Assembly: GCA_028571685.1 (NCBI GenBank)
Contig: CM053162.1
Location: forward strand, 47,154,851-47,218,850
DNA: 64,000 bases
From: Heterohyrax brucei
Lineage: Eukaryota > Chordata > Mammalia > Hyracoidea > Procaviidae
Reading direction: 5' to 3'
The notes beneath the pieces were generated by a model. It was not told the DNA's origin. It searched no databases and saw only the letters and a program-made list of their open reading frames with translations. Position numbers and translations under genes: made by a program. Below, in pieces: positions 33,996 through 45,600 of this stretch. Within the stretch, counting starts at the first letter, position 1, and each line of letters opens with the position of its first letter.

Positions 33996-34389
33996 CAAAC
34001 AACAAATAAAGGAACAAAGTGAAATGAGGCTGTTGGAGCAGCTCAGTCTAGAGGTAAGATGGGAAGGTGGAGACGAGGGGACAGTTGTTTGAATGACCGC
34101 GGGAAGTACAAGGCAGAGTGTGTTGTCACAAGGTAGGGAGTACGGCTAGAGTTGTGTAGAGGTGTGCATGCGGCAAAATGGCAAATTGGCTTGGATTGTA
34201 AGCTTTCACTTAAAGCACAAGAAAATATTTTAAAAGAAAAAGAATAAAGTGACAACTGCAAGGCAGCCCTGTACTACAGAAAGAAGACTGGACTTCAGGA
34301 TCCAAGTTCTGTTACAGTTGTTACATACATCCTACAGCCATGTAGAAGGCACAATTCTAGTTTTCTTACCTCTAAAATGACATTTTCCA
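33996..34389. other. Mostly unassigned; MIR-like fragment at about 34285-34385
   Basis: GACTGGACTTCAGGATCC...TTTTCTTACCTCTAAAATGAC is a weak MIR-type core, cut by the L1 that follows. Confidence 0.4.
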
Positions 34390-34897
34390 CGATACATTTT
34401 ATATTTTATTATTTTTTTATTATGACTGAGTAAAAATGTACATTCCCATATAAATTTACATGCCCATCTATATGCAGCTTCCACTGTTCTCCCTGCCCGG
34501 TGACAGCACACTCTTCCTCTCTGCTCCATACATGTCTCATCCTCCCAACAGTCTCTTTTCTCCTCCTCTCCACCCACTCTCCTTCCTCCAGCCAGAGGTC
34601 AGCAGGATGACATCCTATAGATGCATAGAACCATAAAGTGCATCCAATATATGGTCACTCTGCATCGCCAAATCCAATCCATTCCTGTACGAAGAGTGAC
34701 CTTCATTATGATTTATAGGCAAGAGCAGCATCAGGGCCAGGGCCATTCTCCCAGGGGAACCCCAAAGCCGCTGGACCATCAGTTGCGGTCTTTTAGTGGA
34801 GGCCTCAGGGTGCAGCCCTTTTTAGTCTTGTGTTGCCAGTGAGACTCAACTTAGTGAGCTCCATCTCGGCTATCACTGGTGGTGGCCGGGCACTCCG
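34390..34897 (-). repeat. Lineage L1 3' UTR, antisense
   Basis: ATTATTTTTTTATTATGACTGAG, ATATGCAGCTTCCACTG, CCAGAGGTCAGCAGGATGAC, AGACTCAACTTAGTGAGCTCC. Almost identical in order to 22.3-22.8 kb. Confidence 0.92.
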
Positions 34898-35049
34898 CGA
34901 TACATTTTAATGTCACTCATTCAATCAACACTTGCCTATGTGCCAAGGTTACAAATTATTCTTATAGTCATCTAAAATACTAGCAAAGAAAGCGAGTAAA
35001 GAACATGTCGATGGTATCTTTATGTGACAAGCTGGGCCTTGGAGAATGA

Positions 35050-35275
35050 CAAGTTTGTCACCTCCCCCCAAGAGTAAACCCACTGCCGTGGAGTACATTC
35101 TGACTCAGTCACCTTGTAGGACACAGCAGAACTATCGAAGTAGGCTATCCAAGGCTGTAAATCTTTACAGAACTGTAACATCTTTCTTCCCTGGAGTAGC
35201 TGGTAGGTTTCCATTTGATGACCTTTCGATTAACAGCCAAGCGCTTTTCACCACTGTGCTACTAGGGTTCCTCGA
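35050..35275 (-). repeat. AfroSINE, longer variant, antisense
   Basis: AAACCCACTGCCGTGGAG, GTAGGACACAGCAGAAC, GATGACCTTTCGATTAACAGCC, CTACTAGGGTTCC. Confidence 0.8.
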
Positions 35276-35744
35276 GAAGTTTGCCAGTTGATTAAAAAGT
35301 GGGGGCATTACAGAGAGAATTGCACTGTTGAAGAGGACGGTATTAATAAACAGCTACCACTGAATGAATGCTTAGTCTATGTGCAGAATTCTGTTCTCAC
35401 AACAACCTGCAGAAGTAGATATTATCTACTTCTGCAAATCGTGAAACTCTTCGGTGGAGGGTCAGATGTGCAACTGCGTCTGTCTGATCCCAAAGCCAGG
35501 GCTCTGGTTCAAGTACGTACATATACCGAACAGCTGTGAAGTAGCAGGCGTGCTGCTGGAAAGGTGGTGAGCGAGGAGGCTGGAAACGTAGGCACCTACG
35601 TTTGGCAGCAACTTAGGCAAAGGACGACTGGGCTGGAAATTGAGATAGCAGTATTAAGTCCACGATTCCGAATAAATACGCGTGTATATCTGTAGTCCGG
35701 CTCTCTCTATTGAAAGGGCCTAGACCAGAAGTAGTGACACACCA
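35276..35744. other. Unassigned sequence upstream of the ACTR2 CpG island
   Basis: No repeat recognised. May hold promoter-proximal elements, none of which I can identify. Confidence 0.35.
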
Positions 35745-36620
35745 AACCGCGTTTAGTGATGGGGCCACAAGAACTGCGCTCCTAGATGGCTTTTCTGCCA
35801 CTTCTTATCGCCACCTCGCGGCAGATCTGGAGCCCTTCACCGGCCTCCGCCTTCTGCGCAGTGCAGCGGCACCCTCGGCTCCTCCGATGCACTGGAGAGA
35901 AGACCCCGGCGCGTGCCACGTCGGCCGCCATTAACCCCCCGCGCACACCTGGAACGAGAACCGCACCCAGAGAGGAAGAATCCGGGTGGGCGGTGCCCGG
36001 AACAACGGAGCTGAAACCTAGTGCGGTGGGCGGGGTCTAGGCGTTTATCCATTTCTCATTGGATATTATCACTGTCAATCTCGGCTTCCTTCCGCACTTC
36101 TGAAGGCAGCCGTCTGATTTATGGCAGGCGGGGCGGGGCGGGGTGGTAACTTCCGGTGTGGAGAAGAAAGTTGGGCAGGAGGCGGGGCCTCGAAGAGGGA
36201 AGAGGAGGAAGGGGGAAGGCCAGGCGGTGCTGGCTGTAGCTTGTGCGGTAACTTCGGCTCTCCTCCGGGCAGACGATGGACAGCCAAGGCAGGAAAGTGG
36301 TGGTGTGCGATAACGGCACTGGGGTAAGAAGCGCGCGGTAGGGAAGCTATGGTGGGCACAGGCCTCGGAGGGATGTGCAGGGGGCGCGCAGGCCCCTCGG
36401 GGTTCGCCTCTGGGCCGGGCCCGGAGCTGCAAAGGGGCACTGGCGAACGCTTGCGGTCTCCGCGGACTCGGGGAGCAGACAGGCCGAGCCCTGGTCTCTT
36501 GGGAGCCCGCCACCCCCGCAGCGCTCCTTGTCAGGGCGGCGGGCGAAGCGGGGGGTGCACGGAAATCCCACCTGCTGCCCCTTGGGGAACCAGCTCCCCG
36601 CATGCGCGGGGGAAATTGGA
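35745..36620 (+). promoter_or_regulatory. ACTR2: CpG-island promoter of ACTR2
   Basis: The sequence turns abruptly GC- and CpG-rich from about 35.75 kb to 36.62 kb, around exon 1. No TATA box is evident. Candidate sites are GC boxes at 36028-36035, 36128-36143 (three overlapping GGGGCGG units) and 36180-36188, an inverted CCAAT (ATTGG) at 36058-36062, and an ETS-type ACTTCCGG at 36149-36156. This is the usual make-up of a housekeeping promoter. The exact start site cannot be read from sequence. The 5' UTR probably begins near or after the 36.18-kb GC box. Confidence 0.85.
36276..36323 (+). CDS. ACTR2: ACTR2 coding exon 1
   Basis: Sixteen codons from the start ATG to the glycine that closes the first phosphate-binding loop (DNGTG, residues 12-16). 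The donor is G|GTAAGA at 36324 and the exon ends in phase 0. The exon lies inside the CpG island, and the 5' UTR runs upstream into GC-box-rich sequence. Confidence 0.97.
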
Positions 36621-39600
36621 TCAAAATGCCAGAAGGGGTAAAAGGCAGAGTTTGTGTAATTAGAGATAGGTTCATCCTTAGGGTCTCTGTATGTGAAAAG
36701 GAGAAAGATCAAGAGTCCTTCCTCTTCCTGTACATTGAAGATACTGAACTGGAGGCAGGAAACGGGTTGAAAGAAAAAAAAAAAGGAAGTGCTGTCATGC
36801 ATGCAGTGGGCCTCACCCCTTCGTAGGGAGGGTTTTTTTTTTTTAGGTAGGGGGAGGCCAGATCGGCAGCTTCTGTTTTACTTTTTTTGTTCTGTATGTT
36901 GGTAATGTGGCCTTGGGGCCAGCTAACGGAGACCACCAGGCGCCATAGGATTGTGTTGGGACATCTAGGACCTTGCAAGCCCCAAGTGTTCATTTCGCTG
37001 ACCTTGTGGGGGAAGGGAAGTTAATCAGTTTGAGTCTTCTCCCCCCTTTTCCTTAGGTGCAGAATGCAGAGGTTATTTTTTAAGAGCCTGAAACTCAATT
37101 ATAAGTCTGACGAGCACTGATTTAGAAATGATAAGCAAATTGTTTCTTTCAAACGCTCTCATGTATTTGGGGCAGCAGAGTCAATCAGCAAATTAGAAGA
37201 TGGCAATGTTCCGTATTCTGGATGGGTTCTGTACTGGTCGTGTTCCCTTACATCACAGCGCTTTGTAACCATTTTGCAGTTGCAGCGTTTTGTGACTTTT
37301 CCCCCTCTTCCCAGAAATGTGACATATGAATTAAAATAGGTTTTACTTGAACTTGAAACACTTCATAAAAACTCAGGTGTTAAGGTGAAAAATACCTAGT
37401 GCTTACTTCCATACTACTGCCCTTGATTGAATATGTTGTGGGTTTTTTTATTTGTTTGCAAGTAATAAGTATATACTAGCTTCATGTGAATTAAGTTACG
37501 AATTGACAAGAGTAAAAAAAGTTGTCGCATAATGGGATATCCATACAAAATGGAATATGTGTGTGTTTATAAAGATTTATTGCGATGGAAACATGTCCAA
37601 GATGTTAAGTTTTAAGGAAGCTTTAGAGTGATTCCCTATTTGTGGGCATTCTTCATAAAAGAGACACATCCACACACTTGTATCTGTATTTGAAGGCTTT
37701 GGAGGCATGCGTAAGAAATGTGCATAATGGGTTACCTGTGAAGAGTAGGGATGAGGAAGTAGGGGCTGTAGGGAAGAAGGCAGTGTTTTTTTTTTTTTAC
37801 CATGAACACATATGGATACCTTGGTGGTGTAGTGGTTAAGTGCTACGTCTGCTCCCTGAAAAGTGTGTAGTTCAAGTCCGCCATCCACTCCTTGGAAACT
37901 CTTTGGAGCAGTTCTGCCGTGTCCTACAGGGCATGGACTCCGTGGCAGTGAGTTACGAACAATTTATTACTTTTACAGTAAAAAACTCAGTTAAAGGTGC
38001 TTTTTAAAGAAAGCCTGATTTCCACTAGTTTCAAGCAGACCTCTAAACAAACAGAACTTTAAAAATTGAATTGAAACATTTTTTCATATGGCTATGTCTG
38101 ATACTGTCCTTAAGAGTCTGAGCCACCAGTGTTTTAATGGTGCTCCTCATCCTTGGACAGTTCTGGGCAATAAGACCTGTATTTGTAGTATGTATGAGTT
38201 TTCCAATACTCTATTAGAATATGAATGTGAACTATAAGATGGCTCATTTTTATGTTACTGTTTTGTTGAGGTGATGTTAGAAAGCTGATTGTATGTATGT
38301 TTGGATTAGTTTTATGTCTAATTCACTTAAAATTCTGGTTTCTTTTTTTTAATTGTGATAAAGTGCAAGTATACAATCCAAATTAAATTTGCAAGCCTGC
38401 CTATCTGCAGCTCTTTCTGCTCTCCTTGGCTGGTGACAGCACACTCCTTTTTGTTCTGTATGTGCCCTATCCTCTTAGCAATCTCTTGTCTCGTCCTCTC
38501 CACCCTCTCCTCTCTCATCTAGAAGGAAACCAGAAGGACAGCATCCTGTAAATGCGTAGAACCATAAAGTACACCCAACATTTGTGGTCACACTGTGTCC
38601 CCGAGTCCAGTCCATTTTTGTCTCAAGAGTTGAACTCAGTAGTGTTTTCTGGTCAGGGGCAGCAGCAGGTCTGGGGCTGTGCTCCCAGGGGAATCCCCAG
38701 GCCATCGGCCTGTCAGTTGTGGTCTTTACTTAGTAGAGTTCTTGAGCTACGCTAAAATTCTGGTTTCTTAAGACAAAAAGATCAGTTACTATGACATAAA
38801 TAAGAAAAATGTCATTAATTCAGATAGAAATTACGTATTTGGTGTTAAGTTTCTGGTTATTTCTGAAATTTACTCTGATTTCCTCTATATATACTTAGTT
38901 TAAAAGGATAAAATAGTTCTGGTGATCAGCAACCAGGAATGCTGTGATTATTTCTGAAAATTTAGAAGGTTAAGAACCTGTTAGATGCTGTCTTGTTTTT
39001 TACTGCTTTTACTTCTGGACATGAACAGTCATCTTGATCGTATTTTAACTACTAGAAGTCATAGTGTTTCCTTCACAGTTACATATTAAAGAAGATACTC
39101 AAATTTAATTTTAAAAAATTACTTTAGAAAAATAGTTGCTGCTCTAAATTATTGTCATTTGCCTCTTATACACTTTAGGGTTTAAAATTCTGATGATTTT
39201 CTTAAACGTTTTGACAGACCCCAAATTGGCTGTTCTTAAGAATGGTTGGATTTTTATGATCATGTACTAGTTGGTGTTCTGTACCGTTTCCTCACTAGTT
39301 CCCAGCTATGCACTGTCTCCTTAGGGTGAGCTGGAGGAGGAGTACTTGAAGTTTGTGTGCTTTGGCCTCATAACTGTTCAAACCTGACTAGAATAAAAAA
39401 ACCGTTGCTGCTCAGTTGATTCCAACTCATAGGGACCCTATAGGACAGTGTGGAATTGTTCCATAGAGTTTCCAAGGAGCATCTGGTATATTTGAACTGT
39501 CGACCTTTTGATTGGCAGCTCTAGCACTTCACCACCACACCACCAGCGTTTCTGGTTGACCCTATAGGGCAGAGTAAAAGCGCCCCGTAGAGTAGTGTCA

Positions 39601-42600
39601 AAGGAGCACCTGGTGGATTCAAACTGCCAGCCTTTTGGTTAGTAGCCATAGCACTTAACAACTACTCCACCAAGGTTCCCACCAGCTAAAATACACCTCT
39701 TGACAGTAGCCAGGTAGGGAAAACCGTGGAGACCTGTGAGACTCTAGGTTCAGGTGCCTTTTGAAGAGTTGGGCCCAGGAGTTTGCTCTGAATTTGTGTA
39801 TCCTGTTGCCAAACTTGACTGGTTTCCTGTGAGTTCACCCACAGTGAAGGCTTCCGGCGTACCTACCATGTTACTGACAGGATGCTTCAGGTCTGTTGAT
39901 GCAAAGTAGCTTATAATGCTAGAATAGTTGTATTTTCATTTATGATACACATTCGTGATTGATTAAGGCCTGATTTATGCTAATGTATGTTTTGAACTTC
40001 AATCACACTAAAGGCAAAATGTGTTTGAAATTTGATCGAACTAAAAGTAAAATGGTCTTTTGACAGCTTAGAAGTGTTCCATACTTGAAAAATTTTGGAA
40101 TAAATAGAATGTATTGTTGTGGCCTAAGATGAGAATGATCACTATGCAGTTAAATTAATGAACACATCCATACCACCAGATAAAATTACTAAGGAAAAAT
40201 GCAAATTAAACCAGCCCAAATGGTGCTTTATAAATCCCAGATTGCTTTTTGAAGGGAAAAGTATATTTTTAGAGTGGATGTAGATGGAATTTGTCTTCCT
40301 TTTTACTTGAAAGAACATTATACTATGCATGTTCTTACCACTTGATGACTCAGTGGGAGGTAAGGGAGCAAGTTTAAACCACAGTGCTGTGAAGAGGAAA
40401 CTATATATGGTAAAATCTATTTCTTAAACACAGCCTGATTGCATACAGTGAGAGAACTAAGTCACCCAGTCTTATAATGATGATTGGAGTAGGGGAGGAA
40501 TTTCAAAGAACAAAATGATACCAAATGAGTAGTTTAGCAAAGAATGTTTTCTTTGTGTTTTTACATTATGGCTTAGACTTTTTTTAAATACTGATTTTTT
40601 TTTGGCAAGAAAGGGAATGTCAGACTAAATAGCATAATTTTGTATGTTTGAGAAATAGGTTATTTCAGTTATATTCTTGGTGTGGTAGCTCTTTCACATT
40701 TGACATGAAGGTACATACCAGTGAGTAGTGTAGTTATTGCCATCTGAGTTAAAGACCCCAAGGCCCCTGGAGGAGTGCCATATTGGGTTACTATGGTGGT
40801 ATCTACTTCCACTAAGCTTCTGCTTAAATAGAACAAGTTATTTTATTGTAAGTTATATCTTGAATTTAAGTTAAAGCCATATTTTCTTTGTAAAGCACAG
40901 CAATACAGGTTTTTGAATGTTTTTAGAATTTTTCTGTAGATTCAGTGTTATAAAAATGGTGTGGTGTCCTCAAACCTGTCTGACTTCACAAGGGGGAGGA
41001 GAGAGAATCAAGATTGATCATCAGCCCAAGGCCAACCTTTTTAGCAATTCTGACACCAGCTGTCCCTCCCCAGTGCTCTCAGCTTCTCTCCCGAGTTTGG
41101 TGAATGATGGCAGTGGCCGCACAGAACTCAGAGACCGCATTCACAATTACGGGATTTATCAGGGAGGTAACAGATTGCAGTTCTTTCGTCATTACAGCTT
41201 CTCCTCAGTGAAGCCCACTTGCAGGCCTCTTCCACAGCCTCTAGAGTTTTCAGGTTTTCCTTTGCTCAAGGAACTGTTTCAGAGCTCTCTAGCCCCTGAG
41301 TGAGTGCCTGGAGGCACCTCCCACCCCAGCAAGCCTCCTGCCTGAAGACGTGCAGCTCCCTTGCAGTACCGCCGTACTGTCTGTAGCCACCTAGCCTGTT
41401 AGCAGGGAAGGTCGCCAAGCCTTCTCCCATTCTGCTGGGACTGTTGCTGCTTCTCACCGTCTCACACCTTTTCCAGTGTGTCTCCTGAGTCTAGGAGGCT
41501 GTTAGCACAGGGCCCCTGGGTTGAAAAGACTCACTCTGTACGTTGCTCTTCTTGATGGTAATAAGATCCCTCTTTTTAGGATTGGCTCCCTTGTAATCAG
41601 CAACCAATCCCCTCATTAGGTTTCATGTACCTTATTTGTGTAGTCCCATCCCCCACGAGGAAACCCTGGTGGCTGGAGTGGTTAAGTGCTGCTAACCAAA
41701 AACTCGCAACAGGTGCTCCTGTATGGGGCACTTCTGCTGTATCCTGTAGGGTCACTGTGAGTCAGGATTGCCTCTGTGGCAGTGAGTTTTTGGTGTATCT
41801 CCCTACACAAAGGTTCATGCACCTTATTTGTGTTAGGAAAAGTGTCCAATCCTCTTTTTTGTGTAGTCCCACACAGTTATTTTGTGAGAGCCACATGAGG
41901 ATGACTAAAAGACCCACGTAAAATAATTTATTATACCTCAAGAGGTCTCAAATTTTGTCTTCTGACTTAGGCATTGGTAAATGTTTTAGCAATTAAAATA
42001 CATTTAGATAAGAATTTAAAAATCCAAACTCTTCATCTGAGCAATTATAATCAGAAAACTTGGAGTGTTAAGATTATTTGCTGACTTTTCATTTGTCATG
42101 TTTCTGAGTGTGGAGCTCAGAATAAGATGGAGTCACATCAGCCCTTGACACCCTTCACCTGTCACCAGGCTAGTCTCCCACTTTCACCTTTGAGGACTAG
42201 GTTTGTGGGGCTGTAAGAAAACATATCTGAGTACTGTGTTTTATGTAGGTTCTAAAATGGAAATGTGAACTGAGTAGACAAGAATTCAGGCAATATTATG
42301 ACTATAAAACTTGATAATTTCAGGTCAATTTTTTCATAAAAGTATTAATCTGCTTAAGTCATGACATGAGCATATCTTTGAAAAGGTCTATTTACAAAAG
42401 ACAAATGAAATTCTGGATGGCAGAGTGGTCTATGCTATTTATAATTAAACATGGTTCATGGACATCATTTTCAGCAAGATTGCTGTAGAAGTCCCTGGAA
42501 ATACTAAAATTTTGTATTTTGAAAGGTCAGAAAAGGCAAGTGAATTTAAGGTTGTTGGTAAGTTTTAACCACCTTCAAACAACAGAGTTCCTTGTACAGA

Positions 42601-45600
42601 ATACTTTCTGTCATGACATAGATTAATAATTTCTGTCCACCTTTGTGTTACTACTGTTTGTAATAAGTAAATTAATAAATAAATAAATAACATGAGGGCT
42701 TCATATCATGTGTGCACTTTATGGTACTGGGCATCCATAGGATGTCATCTGGCTGACCTCTTACTGGACGCGGGGGAGAGGGTGGAGAGGAGAGGATAGG
42801 CGATTATTAGGAGGACATGACACGTACAGAATGGAGAGGAGGAGAGTGCTGTCACCGGGCAGGGAGAGCAGTGGGAGCCACTCATTGGTGGCTATGCAAA
42901 TTTACATAGGATTGTATATTTTCACTCAGTCATAATAAATAAATAAATAACATGAGGACAGTATCTGCCTTCATTATTCCATTAACTTCACAAGAAGGAA
43001 GGCGAATCAAGATCAACATCCCATAGCTGATTGATGGGAGGCAAGGTCCTCCTGTCTGCTGTCTTTACTAATTCTGACACCAACCGCGCATCCCTGGACA
43101 CTCTCTCCTCCTCTGCTGGGCTTGGTAGTTCAGTACAGTGGCCACACAGAACTCACAGACCGTACTTAGGTTTTGGGTTTTAGTAAGGAAGCAGCAGTTA
43201 CACTATAAGCTCAGGAACTCCCGGGGCATATTTCCATCCGGACAGCCTCTTTCCAGCCGTGATTGCCGACGTGCCTCTCTCTGGACTGCTGTCCTTCAGG
43301 CCTTGCTGCTGGATCTCTGCTGTCCTAATAAGCATTACTTCTCTCTCTTTCTCCCTGTCTCTGTCCTCCTTCCTCCCTTCACTGTCCCTTTTCTCCTCTT
43401 TCTCCTGTTTCCAAGGATACTGTGTCTAAAGAATGTACTAGCTCCTGGCTGTTCTTCCTTGGTGATGGTGGGATTGTCTTTTTCCCACCTCTGGGATGGC
43501 TCATTTCAAGCCCAGCAGGATAGTAATCCCCTAGATGGCCTACCTTGTGTGTGTACACTGCCTAGTCACCTGGGTGGGAGTTACAAGACCATGACAAGAA
43601 AGATCACACAAAAGCTACCTGTCAGTCACCACCTTCATTTAGTGTTGCTAGTTCTTAATTTTTGTAAGATACTGTTTGGTGCTTGGAGCCATAGAACAAC
43701 AGGCTTTTTCTGAATACAAGATATATTCTGTGTTTAAACAGTAATCGTATACTTTCACGTCAGAAGCAAAGCATTTAATATTATTGATCATTTATGTAAT
43801 TTGCTCTTCGTTTGTGTCAGCCGTTGTTATAGACAACTGAGATTCATCAGTAAACACAGAAGTCCTTTCCCAACATTGCTAGCATTGAATAAACACCTGC
43901 CACGTGGGGCTGCTACCACCCGTCTGTCAGTTTTGTCATAATGTGCTGGCTTTCATGTTGGTGTGATGCTGGGAGCTGTGCTCGTGGTAATTTCAAATAC
44001 CAGCAGGGTCACCTGTGGTGCACAGATTCAGCAGACCCTCCAGACTAAGAGAGTAGGAAGAGAGGCCTGGAGATCTACTTCTGAAAATTAACCAGTGAAT
44101 GAGAATACCTTGTGAATCACAATAGAATATTTTCTGACTTGCATGTTTTGAATGTGTCATCAGAAGGGATTAGTCTCTGGAGAATGTTGTCTTTGGTGAA
44201 GCAGAGGACCAGCAAGGGTATTGGAGACCCTCAGTGAAATGGATCAGAACCAGTGCTGCGACAGTGGACTTGAGCATGCAGTTGACAGGATGATGCAGAA
44301 CCAAGAAGCATTTCGTTCTGTCGTACATGGGGTCAGCAGGAATCAGAGTTGGCTTGATGTCAGATAACAGTAACAAATGAGATGGAGACTGATGACATTT
44401 CCTTCTTTTATCTCGTTTCCTTCCCTCACCCTGAGGGAAGTTAAGCACTTGGCTGTTCACTGACATGTTGGTAATGTGGACCCGTTCAGAGATGCCACAG
44501 AAGAAAAGCTTGACAGTCTGCTTCCAAAAGGCCATGGTCTTGAAAACACTGGAGCACAGTACCACTCTGCTCACATGGGGTTGTTGTGAGTCAGGCTGCT
44601 CAGCAGTTGGTTTGGTTTTGGTCCCTTACCCTGGAGTTTTTAATTGCCTTTTCTCTTGTAATGTCTGCTCTTAAAAAAAAAGAGAGAGAAAGCATTTCAG
44701 TTTAAGAATTAACAACTCTTGGTTCTAGGTTCTATTTTCTTTTTACTGTGGCAGTTATTAAATCTCCTATCATCAGTTTCTCATGCATAAAATGGAAATA
44801 TCAGTCAGTGATAGGGCTTCATTGGAGAAGTACACTATCTGAATGTGAAATTATATTAATCTAAATACTTAAGTAAAATGTAAGTGACCAAATATACCTA
44901 ATAATGTTTGTTTTCATGTGATGCTGGTCTAGGTGCCATTTGGTTTTCCCATTTTGGAAAATGAAGTTGGTTAATTGAATTATCTAAGATGAATAAAATC
45001 TTGCTTTGGAATGGAAAGTTTTGTTGTGTTCATTTTCTAAAATTTATTTTTTAAAAAATACTTAGCATTTGTTGAATGTAGTTTGTCCATTCTCCCAAAT
45101 ACTTCTTGAGTGACCACTACATGCCAGGGCCTCTTCTAGGCATCCCAGCTCCATCATGAACTGCTCAGCATAGCTTCCTGCTGTCGTGTGGTTCTCCCTC
45201 TCATGGTTGGCTTAGGCACTGAAGAAACAGTTTTCAGTAGTGAGTGGGAGGAACTCTGGGAGGGGTCCCTACTGTAAAGGAAGTAAAAAGGAGATGATGT
45301 GATAGAGTGGCTACTTTGGGTGACTTCAAAGCACTGAAAATTTTCAGCATTGTATAAATGCAAAGTGATATTTTTCTGATACTGTTTATAAATGGCTATG
45401 TAAGCTAGTAAATAATACTAACCCTCTTTTACTGTTTCTTTCTAGTTTGTAAAGTGTGGATATGCAGGCTCAAACTTTCCAGAACATATCTTCCCAGCTT
45501 TGGTTGGAAGACCTATTATCAGATCAACCACCAAAGTGGGAAACATTGAAATCAAGGTAATACTTTTTTTATTGATAAATATGATGTAAACCTGTGAGGT

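Larger units (their letters stand above)
36324..45445 (+). other. ACTR2: ACTR2 intron 1 (9.1 kb)
   Basis: The first 300 bp belong to the CpG island. The rest is AT-rich single-copy-like sequence with the SINE, L1, LTR-like and RTE pieces listed separately. The single-copy-like stretches at 36.6-37.8, 38.75-39.39, 39.68-40.96, 41.80-42.67 and 43.72-44.16 kb hold no recognised feature. Confidence 0.9.

Noticed and set aside
1-35744. A second protein-coding gene upstream of ACTR2
   Set aside because: No chain of splice-bounded conserved frames was found. Every open frame of note overlaps a repeat or lacks coding character. A non-coding RNA cannot be excluded from sequence alone.
36037-36675. 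212-codon open frame on the minus strand across the ACTR2 promoter and exon 1
   Set aside because: It lies in a CpG island, where stop codons are rare on both strands, and its translation is low-complexity proline/arginine/serine with no domain. The plus strand carries the real exon.
42671-42696. (AATA)n tract as an independent microsatellite
   Set aside because: The same text stands on the far side of the L1 fragment at 42708-42950, so it is better read as target duplication plus poly(A)-derived tail.
43138-43713. 191-codon plus-strand open frame in intron 1
   Set aside because: It falls in a pyrimidine-rich LTR-like block. The translation is mostly leucine, phenylalanine, serine and proline from CT runs, and no splice or promoter context was seen.
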